Assembly: GCA_029265155.1 (NCBI GenBank)
Contig: JAJUJV010000002.1
Location: 1 to 51,906, forward strand
Source: Altererythrobacter sp.
GTDB lineage: Bacteria > Pseudomonadota > Alphaproteobacteria > Sphingomonadales > Sphingomonadaceae
DNA: 51,906 bases
Direction: 5' to 3'
The notes below the pieces were generated by a model. The model made no database searches, was not told the DNA's origin, and saw nothing but the letters and a program-made list of their open reading frames with translations. Positions 36,149-44,259 of this stretch are shown in pieces. Within the stretch, counting starts at the first letter, position 1. Every line of letters starts with the position of its first letter. Made by a program: the position numbers and the translations under genes.

Positions 36149-37213
36149 TTAGCGCGCGCGATAGACGACCGAGAGTTGGTAATAACTGGCAATAGGGGAA
36201 CCCTGCGCATCGAGCGCGGGATGAAACTGCGCAAACCGCATCATGTTGCCGCAGGCCTCCTTTTCAAAGGACGGGTCGTTGATCCCCGTCTGCATGTGGC
36301 AGCCCGTCGGCTTCCCTTCGGGAGAGACATCCAACCGGACGCGGATGTAGGCGGGGATGCCTTTGCGTGCCATGTCGGCCGGGTAGTCATCCATCACTTC
36401 GCGCACGAGCCGAGGGTAATCGTGGGGCTCCGCGGCTCGCGTAAGCGTGCGGTGCGCTTCGACGTCGATCCCCCGGTGAGCCTGCAACTCGTCGATGCAT
36501 GTGCTCATCGCCGCCATGGCCTCATCAAGGCTGCCGGTCCGCAAGTGAACCGGCCGTTGGAAGGCGTTGTTGAAGCCGATGCCGGTGACTTCTCCCGCAA
36601 GTCGAGAGAGATACTGCTGGTAGCTCTCGGTCTGCCGAAAGGCCCGGGCGGCTCTGCGTGAGGCCGCCTGATAGTCATCCCTCATCGCAAAGTTCTGGAA
36701 TTCGCGCATGGCTCGCTCACGGGCGCGCCCGTCTGCCGAAGCCACCGCGCCCCATAGCCTCTTGCCTTCGTGCAGAAGCTTGCGTTGCTCGTCGAGCAAC
36801 ACCGGCGTGGTGTCGACAAAATTACCGTAAAGCTGGTCGTACTCCGCTTCGCCTTCGGTCAACGACATCGAAAACAGACGCCCGGCGTAGCCGTCACCCA
36901 ACACTATGTTGAACAGTCCTTCGACTGGACGCGGCATCGAGTCGATCGGCTCGACCCGCACCGAGAAAGCTCCGCTGCCTACGGCGAGGTCGTTGGATGC
37001 AGCTGTAACCTGCAGTTCGTCGCCTGGCCCGAATTGGCGGAGCTCGAGGAAAACCTGCTGGCCTTCCGGACCGAACTGGCGCTGCAACGCGCAGCTGTCG
37101 TCATCGTAGTTCATGATCCAGCTCGACACGGGGTCGAGCTGGATCAGATCTTGCGCGGCGGCTCCTTGTGCCGACAGCCCCAGCGCGGCCAGCAAGCCTG
37201 CCAGATGCTTCAT
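36149..37213 (-). CDS. Secreted protein with TonB-C-like domain
   Basis: 354 residues with a signal peptide (about 1-20, cleavage at AAAQD). The N-terminal ~120 residues are a beta-rich region of unknown type. The last ~75 residues (IPAYIRVRLDVSPEGKPTGC onward) resemble the C-terminal domain of TonB-like energy transducers, with two conserved-looking cysteines (CHMQTG, EACGNMM). There is no transmembrane anchor or Pro-rich spacer, so it is a periplasmic protein and not a true TonB. GGGGGGAGAG before the ATG is a strong ribosome site. Function unknown. Confidence 0.75.
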   Translation of the reverse strand: MKHLAGLLAALGLSAQGAAAQDLIQLDPVSSWIMNYDDDSCALQRQFGPEGQQVFLELRQFGPGDELQVTAASNDLAVGSGAFSVRVEPIDSMPRPVEGLFNIVLGDGYAGRLFSMSLTEGEAEYDQLYGNFVDTTPVLLDEQRKLLHEGKRLWGAVASADGRARERAMREFQNFAMRDDYQAASRRAARAFRQTESYQQYLSRLAGEVTGIGFNNAFQRPVHLRTGSLDEAMAAMSTCIDELQAHRGIDVEAHRTLTRAAEPHDYPRLVREVMDDYPADMARKGIPAYIRVRLDVSPEGKPTGCHMQTGINDPSFEKEACGNMMRFAQFHPALDAQGSPIASYYQLSVVYRAR

Positions 37214-37264
37214 CGCTCTCCCCCCTTGTTCGTTGAAGAGAGCTTACGGAAACAAGACCTCCGT

Positions 37265-37603
37265 TCAACCCAATCCGGGGAAATTGAAGCCGGGCGGCAA
37301 GCCCATGCCTTGCTGGACCTTCTGCATCTCGGCGTTGGCTGCCTGGTCGGCCTTGGTACGTGCGTCGTTGAAAGCGGCCGCGATCAGATCCTCGAGCATC
37401 TGCTTGTCTGCGGGCACGATCAGGCTGTCGTCGATGGCTACGCCCAGAATGCGGCCCTTGGCGGTCGCGCGGACCTTGACCAGCCCGCCGCCCGAGACAC
37501 CCTCTACCTCGACGCTGTCGAGCTTGGCTTGCGCCTCGCCCATCTGCTTCTGGATGGTCTCGGCCGCTTCCTGGGCCTTCTTCAGCATTTCTTCCATGTT
37601 CAT
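37265..37603 (-). CDS. ybaB: YbaB/EbfC nucleoid-associated protein
   Basis: 112 residues starting MNMEEMLKKAQ. Helical N-terminal arm with QKQMGEAQAKL, then VEGVSGGGLVKVRATAKG and VPADKQMLEDLIAAAFNDA, and a Gly-Met-Leu-Pro tail. Small dimeric DNA-binding protein. The ATG at 37603 overlaps the dnaX stop (ATGA) and has GGAG nine bases upstream. recR, the usual third gene, is not next. Confidence 0.94.
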   Translation of the reverse strand: MNMEEMLKKAQEAAETIQKQMGEAQAKLDSVEVEGVSGGGLVKVRATAKGRILGVAIDDSLIVPADKQMLEDLIAAAFNDARTKADQAANAEMQKVQQGMGLPPGFNFPGLG

Positions 37604-39390
37604 GCGCGTTTGCTCCAATTGCGATCACCCCGGGGCGCGTCATTTTCTTCGACGAACTCCGCCTCCGGGAAAGCTGCAAAGGCCGCCTCGACGAGAGGGT
37701 CTTTGCGAATACGTTCAGCCTCGGCCCGTTCCACTGCCTCCGCTTGCTCGCGCAGCGACGGCGTGCCGTCGACAGTGCCGCGCTCCACTTGCCAGCGCGT
37801 TCCGGTCGCCTTCAGCAGAGCGTCGCGCATATCGGCGGTTGGATCGTCACCGATCCCCGGCACCAGCGAGTAGACGAGCCGCCCGGGCGCGAGTTCCACG
37901 ACCCGCACCCAATCGCGCATCACCCCTGCAACGCGCAGCATGCCGGCTTGATCGACCTTTTCGCATAGCTCGCGCCAATCAAGCGATGCGGCCGGTGCAG
38001 GCGTAGCGCCCGCTCCCTGCGCAACTGCGGGGGCACCGCTTGCAGCCATTTCGCCAAGCTGCTTCGCCAGCGTTCCCGGATCGGGCATGTCGGCCGCGTG
38101 GAGCACCCGCAGCAGGGCCATCTGCGCGGACACCAGCGGATCGGGCGCGCCGCGGACTTCCTCGTGTCCCTTGAGGAGCAGTTGCCACAAGCGGTGGACC
38201 TGCCCCGCAGATAGCCGCCCTGCCCATTCCTCGATCGCCTGCCGCTCTTCCTGCGTCGGTGCATCGGCACCCCCGCCGCCGACCTGGGCCACGGCAACGC
38301 GGTGGGTAAGTTCCATCAAAGATCGCATCAGCGCCAGCGGGTCGACGCCGAACGCGTATTGCCGCTCCACTTCGCTGAGCATAGCCTGCGGATCGCCTTC
38401 CAGCAGCGAAGCGAACAGCCTGCGCAACGCCGATTTGTCGGCCAAGCCAAGCATGTCGCGGACGCGCTCGGCCGTCACCTTTCCGCCGCCGTCGAGATCC
38501 GCGTGCGCGATCGCCTGGTCGAGGATCGAGAGCCCATCCCGCACCGACCCTTCAGCCGCCGAAGCCACCATGTGCAGCGCCTCGTCCTCCGCCTCGACGC
38601 CTTCCTGACGGCACACGCTGGCGAAATGCTGCTGCAGCAGGGGCGTCGGGATGCGCCGCAAGTCGAACCGCTGGGTGCGGCTGAGCACCGTCACCGGAAG
38701 CTTGTCGACTTCGGTCGTCGCGAAGAGAAACTTCACATGCGCCGGCGGCTCCTCGAGCGTCTTCAGCAACGCGTTGAACGCGTTGCGGCTCAGCATGTGG
38801 ACTTCGTCGATGATGTAGATTTTGTAGCGGGCGCTGACCGCGGCGTAGCGGACGGCTTCGATGATCTCGCGCACATCGTCGACGCCGGTGTGGCTAGCGG
38901 CGTCCATCTCGATCACATCGATGTGGCGGCCCTCGGCAATAGCGACGCACGGCTCGCACTGGCCGCACGGGTCGATGGTCGGGCCGCCCTGCCCGTCCGG
39001 GCCGATGCAGTTGAGCGCCTTGGCGATCAGGCGCGCGGTCGAGGTCTTCCCCACCCCGCGCACACCGGTCATCAGGAAGGCATGCGCCAGCCGTCCGCGC
39101 TCGATCGCATTAGCGAGCGTGCGCACCATCGGCTCCTGGCCGATCAGCTCGGAGAATGTTTGCGGCCGGTACTTGCGAGCAAGCACTCGGTAAGGCTGCG
39201 CGGCCGGTTCAGCGGGCTTGCTCTGCTGCGGCTCTGGACGGGGAGTAGGAGCGACCGGCGGCGACGGTTCGGGGATACCGCCGAACAACGCCGACTGGCC
39301 GGCAGCTTCGAGCTCGGCCGCGCTTGGCTTTTGCTCTTCTTCTGCTTCCCATGGCGGCTGCTCGCCGAACATATCGCCTGAATCACCCAT
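37600..39390 (-). CDS. dnaX: DNA polymerase III subunit tau/gamma
   Basis: 596 residues. Clamp-loader ATPase. A polar, Glu/Pro-rich extension of 66 residues precedes the canonical start YRVLARKYRPQTF. P-loop GVRGVGKTS (109-117), four-cysteine zinc module (CIGPDGQG... CGQCEPC), Walker B IIDEVHMLS, and the sensor segment with FLFATTEVDKLP. Domain III and a C-terminal tau-like region follow. I see no obvious slippery heptamer for a gamma frameshift, though I did not test every site. Confidence 0.96.
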   Translation of the reverse strand: MGDSGDMFGEQPPWEAEEEQKPSAAELEAAGQSALFGGIPEPSPPVAPTPRPEPQQSKPAEPAAQPYRVLARKYRPQTFSELIGQEPMVRTLANAIERGRLAHAFLMTGVRGVGKTSTARLIAKALNCIGPDGQGGPTIDPCGQCEPCVAIAEGRHIDVIEMDAASHTGVDDVREIIEAVRYAAVSARYKIYIIDEVHMLSRNAFNALLKTLEEPPAHVKFLFATTEVDKLPVTVLSRTQRFDLRRIPTPLLQQHFASVCRQEGVEAEDEALHMVASAAEGSVRDGLSILDQAIAHADLDGGGKVTAERVRDMLGLADKSALRRLFASLLEGDPQAMLSEVERQYAFGVDPLALMRSLMELTHRVAVAQVGGGGADAPTQEERQAIEEWAGRLSAGQVHRLWQLLLKGHEEVRGAPDPLVSAQMALLRVLHAADMPDPGTLAKQLGEMAASGAPAVAQGAGATPAPAASLDWRELCEKVDQAGMLRVAGVMRDWVRVVELAPGRLVYSLVPGIGDDPTADMRDALLKATGTRWQVERGTVDGTPSLREQAEAVERAEAERIRKDPLVEAAFAAFPEAEFVEENDAPRGDRNWSKRA

Positions 39391-39430
39391 GCGCGGGAAC
39401 CTAGGCGGTGCGGCTTACAAAGTCATGCAG

Positions 39431-39526
39431 GGGATTGAAGGAGCCGGGCGACCCGCTGCCATCCGTTGTGGCTGCTTCCTTCCGGACCTGACCAGGTTGG
39501 CGGACGCGAACGTCCACCCGACTCCC
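39431..39526 (-). ncRNA. ffs: SRP RNA (4.5S, bacterial small type)
   Basis: The minus strand contains the universally conserved domain IV, GGTCAGGTCCGGAAGGAAGC, closed by pairing of CCTGG/... and by the outer helix GGAGTCGGG (5') with CCCGGCTCC (3'). This is the RNA partner of Ffh and acts with FtsY, also in this window. The ends are estimated from the outer helix and from the promoter position; they could shift by a few bases. Confidence 0.93.
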
Positions 39527-39533
39527 GGTCGGC

Positions 39534-39562
39534 CATATGGCTGGCATTCGTGCGATTTGCAA
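39534..39562 (-). promoter_or_regulatory. Promoter of the SRP RNA gene
   Basis: On the minus strand TTGCAA (39557-39562), a 17-base spacer and CATATG (39534-39539). Predicted start lies about seven bases further, exactly at the 5' end of the SRP RNA. The -35 abuts the stop codon of the NDUFS4-like gene. Confidence 0.65.
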
Positions 39563-39841
39563 CTACCGGAAGTTGTCGGCGTAAGCCTGGAGCTTCAGCT
39601 TCCTCGGCGGCGGCTCGTGAACGATGGCGTCGATGCCGTACTTTTCGGCGTAGGCCACTGCCGCTTCCTTGCTTGGGAACTTCAGCTTGAGCTGGCGCCG
39701 CGTATCGCCGCTGCCGGCCCAGCCCATCAACGGATCGGGCTTGCGCGCCTCCGCCGGGACGAAGTCGAGGATCCACTGGTCGGTCAGCGCCTTGCCGGAT
39801 TGCATCGCATTCTTCGGGCGCTTGAAAATACGGGCCTGCAT
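39563..39841 (-). CDS. NDUFS4-like complex I accessory subunit (ETC complex I subunit)
   Basis: 92 residues starting MQARIFKRPKNAMQSGK. The segments WILDFVPAEARKPDPLMGW, FPSKEAAVAYAEKYG and the C-terminal YADNF match the conserved region of the NDUFS4 (18-kDa) subunit, which alphaproteobacteria share with mitochondria; it stabilises the NADH-oxidising arm of complex I. The 130 codons open upstream lie over hrpB and are a shadow. The nuo operon is not in this window. Confidence 0.9.
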   Translation of the reverse strand: MQARIFKRPKNAMQSGKALTDQWILDFVPAEARKPDPLMGWAGSGDTRRQLKLKFPSKEAAVAYAEKYGIDAIVHEPPPRKLKLQAYADNFR

Positions 39842-39873
39842 GACGGAGCCTTTCGTTCGGAACGCCGGCGGAA

Positions 39874-42294
39874 TCAAGACTTCTCGAATGCGTTCTTGGT
39901 CTTGAGACTCGGCGCTTCGGTCCAGGGTTCCTCCGGCCAGCGATGCTTCGGATAGCGGCCCTTCATTTCCTTGCGGACATCGCTCCATGATCCGCGCCAG
40001 AAGCCTGGGAGGTCGCGCGTCGCCTGGAGCGGCCGGCCCGCCGGGCTGGTCAGCTTGAGGAGCAACGGAGTTTCGCCGATCAAAGGATGGCGATCGAGGC
40101 CGAACAAGGCTTGCACGCGCACCTCGGCCGAAGGCGCATCGGCTCCGGCGTAGTCGATCAGGTGATGCGTACCTGCCGGCGTCACGAACTCGCGCGGTGC
40201 AGCCTTGTCGAGCCGCTGACGCTCGTCCCACGATAGCCGTCCCAGCAGCGCCTCGATGAGCTTACCTTTCGGCACATCGAGATCCCGCCGGCCGACCAGC
40301 AGCGGAGCCAGCCATTCATCGGCATCCTTGGCCAGGTTCTCAGGATCGAGACCGGCGATTCCGGCATGGCGGGCCCTCGCCAGTAGCTCGGGCGGGAGAA
40401 ACTTCCCCAGGTTTTCCACAGCCTTGCCCACCAGGATATCGGTAACCGCTTGAGGATCGGGAGAAGAGTCAGGGCTGCTCGCCAGGGTGATAGCCCCGAG
40501 GCGGCGCTCCAGTCGCGCCTCTACGCGCTCGCCGTTCCACCGCAACACCGATCGTCGTTGGATGCGATCGGCAAGCCAGCGCTCCACCTCTTCGCCGGTC
40601 AACGACAACGCAGCCGTGATCCGCGCGGCTTTGGCTTGTCCTTGCGCGTCGCCGATTGCCAGCCACTCCGCCGTCGCCAGCGGTGAAGCGGGATCGAGCG
40701 AATAGCCGCGGCCCCCGGCCGAAAGCCAGCTTTCGCCGCTCGCATCGCGGCGACGCGCGAGATTGTCGGGCAAGGCTCGTGCAAGCAGGACGCCCGGCGG
40801 CACCGCCTGGCGGATGGATTCCCCTACCTGGCTTTGCGCCCGCTTCGCCCAGCCTAGCGCCAGCTTCCGGCTCGCCTCTGCCCGACCGGAACGATCGGCG
40901 TTCCAGCGCGAGAGCCGTTGCGAGAGGTCTTCACCTTTCCCGCCAAGGCCACGCTCCTGCAACAGCAGCGCGAGCTTCGCGGCATCAAGCGCGGCTCCAT
41001 ATTCGGCGCCGTGCAACAGCATCGCCCCCTGCCAGGGTTGCATCGGCAGTGCCGCGATGTTCCGACCGCGTTCGGTGATGCCCCCCCGCTCGTCCAGCGC
41101 TTCAATCGCCGTTAATCGCTGGCGGGCTGCCGCAATGGCCGCCGCCGGCGGCGGATCAAGCCAGGCAAGCGAAGCAGGGTCGGACACTCCCCACTGCGCC
41201 AGAGCCAACACCAGCGGGGCAAGGTCACTCGTCAGCATCTCCGGCGGATCGAATGGCTCCCGCCCGGCGTGCGATGCCTCCTCCCACAGCCGGTATACCA
41301 CGCCCGGACCTTGCCGCGCCGCGCGTCCCGCGCGCTGCACTGCGGCCGCCTGGCTGGCCCGGCGCGTCACCAAGCGAGTAACGCCAGCAGGCAGATCGAA
41401 CTCGGCGCGGCGAGACAGACCGCTGTCAACGACCACCGAAACACCGTCCAGCGTGACGGAGGTTTCCGCAATGCTCGTCGCCAGCACGATCCTCCGCCGT
41501 CCTTGCGGATCGCGGCGAATGGCTGCGCGCTGAGCGGCCGGATCGACTTGCCCGTGCAGCGGCAGAACCGGCACGTCGGACAGGCGCTGGGTCAATCGTT
41601 CGCGCGTGCGCTCGATCTCGCCAACTCCAGGCAGGAAGGCGAGAACATCGCCCTGCTCCTCACGCCAGGCGGTCAGGATCGCTCCAGCCATGGCTTCATC
41701 CGTACGCAGTTCCGCACGGCTGCCGAGCCATTCCACGCGAAGCGGATAGGCCCGGCCTTCGCTTTCGATGACCGGCGCGTCGTGGCCAAGCAGGCGGGCA
41801 AACCGCGCTCCGTCGATAGTCGCCGACATCACCAGCACGCGCAGATCGTCGCGCAGGACCGCTTGGCTTTCGAGCGCGAGCGCGAGGCCGAGGTCGCTGT
41901 CGAGATGCCGTTCGTGCGCCTCGTCGAACAGCACGGCGGAGATGCCCTGCAGGTCCTGGTCGGCGAGGATGTGCGAGACGAAGATCGCTTCGGTAACGAC
42001 AAGAATTCGCGTCGCCGCCGACTGCTTGCTGTCGAGCCGGGTCAGGTAGCCGACACGTTGCCCGACCGGCTCACCCAGTAGCTCCGCCATCCGCTCGGCA
42101 GCGGCCCGTGCGGCCACGCGGCGAGGGCTGAGCAGGATCACCTGCCCTGTGCACCATGGTTCGCCGATCAGCGCAGGAGCGACGGCCGTGGTCTTTCCGG
42201 CCCCGGGCGGCGCGATCAAGACAGCCGCATTGTCCGCTCGCAAGGCGGTCAACAGGTCCGGCAGGACGCCGTGGATCGGCAACTCGGCGCTCAC
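39874..42294 (-). CDS. hrpB: ATP-dependent helicase HrpB
   Basis: 806 residues, full length for HrpB. DExH helicase core at the N-terminus: P-loop LIAPPGAGKTTAV, Walker B LFDEAHERH, motif III MSATIDGARF, motif VI QRAGRAARQGPG. The C-terminal HrpB domain with GLDRHPLIGETPLLLKLTSP and PAGRPLQATRDLPGFW is intact. Role in RNA metabolism is inferred; the cellular function is poorly known outside a few species. Confidence 0.95.
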   Translation of the reverse strand: MSAELPIHGVLPDLLTALRADNAAVLIAPPGAGKTTAVAPALIGEPWCTGQVILLSPRRVAARAAAERMAELLGEPVGQRVGYLTRLDSKQSAATRILVVTEAIFVSHILADQDLQGISAVLFDEAHERHLDSDLGLALALESQAVLRDDLRVLVMSATIDGARFARLLGHDAPVIESEGRAYPLRVEWLGSRAELRTDEAMAGAILTAWREEQGDVLAFLPGVGEIERTRERLTQRLSDVPVLPLHGQVDPAAQRAAIRRDPQGRRRIVLATSIAETSVTLDGVSVVVDSGLSRRAEFDLPAGVTRLVTRRASQAAAVQRAGRAARQGPGVVYRLWEEASHAGREPFDPPEMLTSDLAPLVLALAQWGVSDPASLAWLDPPPAAAIAAARQRLTAIEALDERGGITERGRNIAALPMQPWQGAMLLHGAEYGAALDAAKLALLLQERGLGGKGEDLSQRLSRWNADRSGRAEASRKLALGWAKRAQSQVGESIRQAVPPGVLLARALPDNLARRRDASGESWLSAGGRGYSLDPASPLATAEWLAIGDAQGQAKAARITAALSLTGEEVERWLADRIQRRSVLRWNGERVEARLERRLGAITLASSPDSSPDPQAVTDILVGKAVENLGKFLPPELLARARHAGIAGLDPENLAKDADEWLAPLLVGRRDLDVPKGKLIEALLGRLSWDERQRLDKAAPREFVTPAGTHHLIDYAGADAPSAEVRVQALFGLDRHPLIGETPLLLKLTSPAGRPLQATRDLPGFWRGSWSDVRKEMKGRYPKHRWPEEPWTEAPSLKTKNAFEKS

Positions 42295-42344
42295 CGGAGC
42301 CGCCTACCGCGTTCGTCGGTTCTGCGAAAGCGAAGGAACTGAGT

Positions 42345-43355
42345 TCAATACCCGCGCGAAACGGCGAAGCGTGCCGCGTCAACCATCGCCCGCCGGGCAC
42401 TTCCATCCGGGAAGATCGACAGCGCATCGCACGCGCGCTCGGCAAAGTGGCGTGCCCGTTCGCGCGTGGCTTCGACTGCGCCGTGGCGGCGGATCAGGTC
42501 GGTAGCGTGGGCGAGATCCTCGTCCTCGACGCGAAAACCGGCCACCGCGTCCTGCCAGAAGCGCCGCTCGTCGGCGTCGCCGCGCGCGTACGCCAGGATC
42601 ACCGGCAGGGTCATCTTGCCTTCGCGGAAATCGTCGCCGCGGTCCTTACCCATGTCCTCGGTGCCAGTGTCGTAGTCGATCGCGTCGTCCACGAGCTGGA
42701 AGGCAATGCCGAGGTTGCGGCCGTAGTCGTCGAGCGCGCGCTCTTCTTCCTCGCTGCATTCGGCGACGACTGCGGAAATGCGGCTGGCAGCGGCAAACAG
42801 CGCCGCCGTCTTCGCGCCAATGATGTGGAGGTAGCGCTCTTCGCTGGTCTCGATCCGACGCTGCGCGGTAAGCTGATCGACTTCGCCCTGGGCGATCACT
42901 GCGCTGGCGTGGCTGAGGATCTTCAGCACCTTCAGGCTGCCATCCTCGACCATCAGTTCGAACGCGCGGGCGAACAGGAAATCGCCGACCAGCACGGTCG
43001 CCGGATTGCCGAACACGATGTTGGCGGTTTCCTTCCCGCGGCGGGTTTCGGATCCGTCGACTACGTCGTCGTGCAGCAGCGTCGCGGTGTGAATGAATTC
43101 CACCGCCGCCGCGAGCTTGTGATGCCGCGTGCCTTGGTATCCGACGAGCTCGGCGCCAGCGAGAGTCAGCATCGGCCGCATGCGCTTGCCGCCGCCGGCA
43201 ATCAGATGCCCGGCGAGCGCCGGGATCAGCGGAATCTCGCTTTGCATCCGGTCGAGGATGATCGCGTTGACCGCATTCATCGCGGTTGCCGTCAGCGAAA
43301 GAATGGGGCTGAGCGACGGCTCCTTGACGGGCAGGGAAACAACCTTGGCGCTCAT
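42345..43355 (-). CDS. ispB: Polyprenyl (ubiquinone side-chain) diphosphate synthase
   Basis: 336 residues from ATG at 43355. Trans-prenyltransferase with both Asp-rich motifs: LLHDDVVDGSETRR (DDVVD at 96-100) and LVDDAIDYDTG (about 223). GGGKRMRPML, GDFLFARAFELM and GEVDQLTAQRR complete the pattern. It makes the long side chain of ubiquinone; chain length (C40-C50) is not evident. The frame open to 43706 overlaps the chorismate mutase gene and is not used. Confidence 0.94.
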   Translation of the reverse strand: MSAKVVSLPVKEPSLSPILSLTATAMNAVNAIILDRMQSEIPLIPALAGHLIAGGGKRMRPMLTLAGAELVGYQGTRHHKLAAAVEFIHTATLLHDDVVDGSETRRGKETANIVFGNPATVLVGDFLFARAFELMVEDGSLKVLKILSHASAVIAQGEVDQLTAQRRIETSEERYLHIIGAKTAALFAAASRISAVVAECSEEEERALDDYGRNLGIAFQLVDDAIDYDTGTEDMGKDRGDDFREGKMTLPVILAYARGDADERRFWQDAVAGFRVEDEDLAHATDLIRRHGAVEATRERARHFAERACDALSIFPDGSARRAMVDAARFAVSRGY

Positions 43356-43421
43356 GGCCGGGGCCATGGCGCTTGGGCCGGCGCTTGGCAAGCGTGGAAT
43401 CCCTGCTAACCGTGCTCCGCC

Positions 43422-43727
43422 ATGGCCAGCCAACCCCACTCTTCGCAGCAGGATCCGGTGCTCGCCGGCTATCGCAAGTCCATCGACAACATCGACGCAG
43501 CGCTGATCCACATGCTCGCTGAACGCTTCCGCATCACGCAGGCGGTCGGCGAATACAAGGCGCAGGCCGGGCTTCCCGCCAGCGATCCGGGCCGCGAAGC
43601 GAGGCAGATCGAGCGGCTCCGCGCGCTGGCGATCGAGGCCGATCTGGACCCTGAATTCAGCGAGAAGTTCATCCGCTTCGTGATCGAAGAAGTAATCCGC
43701 CACCACCAGCGCGCGGCGGCGAAATAG
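43422..43727 (+). CDS. Chorismate mutase, AroQ class
   Basis: 101 residues, all helical. Converts chorismate to prephenate for Phe and Tyr synthesis. Catalytic residues appear in the expected helices: YRKSIDNIDAALIHMLAERF near the start, VGEYKAQAG (Lys) and ARQIERLRA in the middle. It is a stand-alone monofunctional enzyme, not fused to prephenate dehydratase. It is divergent from ispB (66 bases) and convergent with the lipoprotein gene (six bases). Confidence 0.93.
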   Translation: MASQPHSSQQDPVLAGYRKSIDNIDAALIHMLAERFRITQAVGEYKAQAGLPASDPGREARQIERLRALAIEADLDPEFSEKFIRFVIEEVIRHHQRAAAK

Positions 43728-43733
43728 CCGCCA

Positions 43734-44168
43734 TCAGCGCGACCGCTCGCGCCGCTCCTGACGGCGATCCGGTCGCCCATCGCGCCGATTGTCTCGCCGG
43801 TCCCGCTGCCAGTCGCGCCGGTCTTCGCGTCGATCGCGCCGCCATTCGCGTGCGTCATCGCGACGATCCTGACGCCACTCGCGCCGATAGCCGCTCCAGT
43901 TCTCGCGGTACCCGCTGCGCGGGCGACGGGATTCCCAATAGCGACGGTGACGGTCGTTCCAGCGCAGCCGGGCGCCGCGTCGGTCGTAGATGTAATAGCC
44001 GGTGCCCGGATAGTAGTAGCCATCATACCAGCCGTAGTAAGGGTACGAGGACCCCACGCCGACCGATACCCGGCTGGAGCCGTAGCCGCGGCTGTCGTAA
44101 GTGCTGCAACCCGCCAATCCGAGCGCAGCCAGCGCGATCAGAGTCGGGCGCAGGATCATGCTCTTCAT
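43734..44168 (-). CDS. Tyr/Gly- and Arg/Asp-rich lipoprotein
   Basis: 144 residues. A lipobox LAGC at residues 18-21 directs attachment to a membrane. After a Ser/Gly region come clustered Tyr and Gly (YPYYGWYDGYYYPGTGYYIY), then about 75 residues built from degenerate RR-D-x repeats rich in Arg, Asp and Trp. The latter is strongly basic and mixed-charge and is probably disordered. It may bind anionic surface or cell-wall polymers. No family recognised beyond this composition. GGAG eight bases before the ATG supports the start. Confidence 0.75.
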   Translation of the reverse strand: MKSMILRPTLIALAALGLAGCSTYDSRGYGSSRVSVGVGSSYPYYGWYDGYYYPGTGYYIYDRRGARLRWNDRHRRYWESRRPRSGYRENWSGYRREWRQDRRDDAREWRRDRREDRRDWQRDRRDNRRDGRPDRRQERRERSR

Positions 44169-44259
44169 CGCATATCTCCGCTGCGTCGAGTGGCGGAAGG
44201 CAGATAGGCCGCTGGCCTTGTATGGCGCCTGAACTCGGCTGCGGGGTTCGGTTCAGAGT

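Noticed and set aside
43356..43706. Upstream extension of the polyprenyl synthase frame
   Set aside because: Antisense to the chorismate mutase gene and without family similarity.
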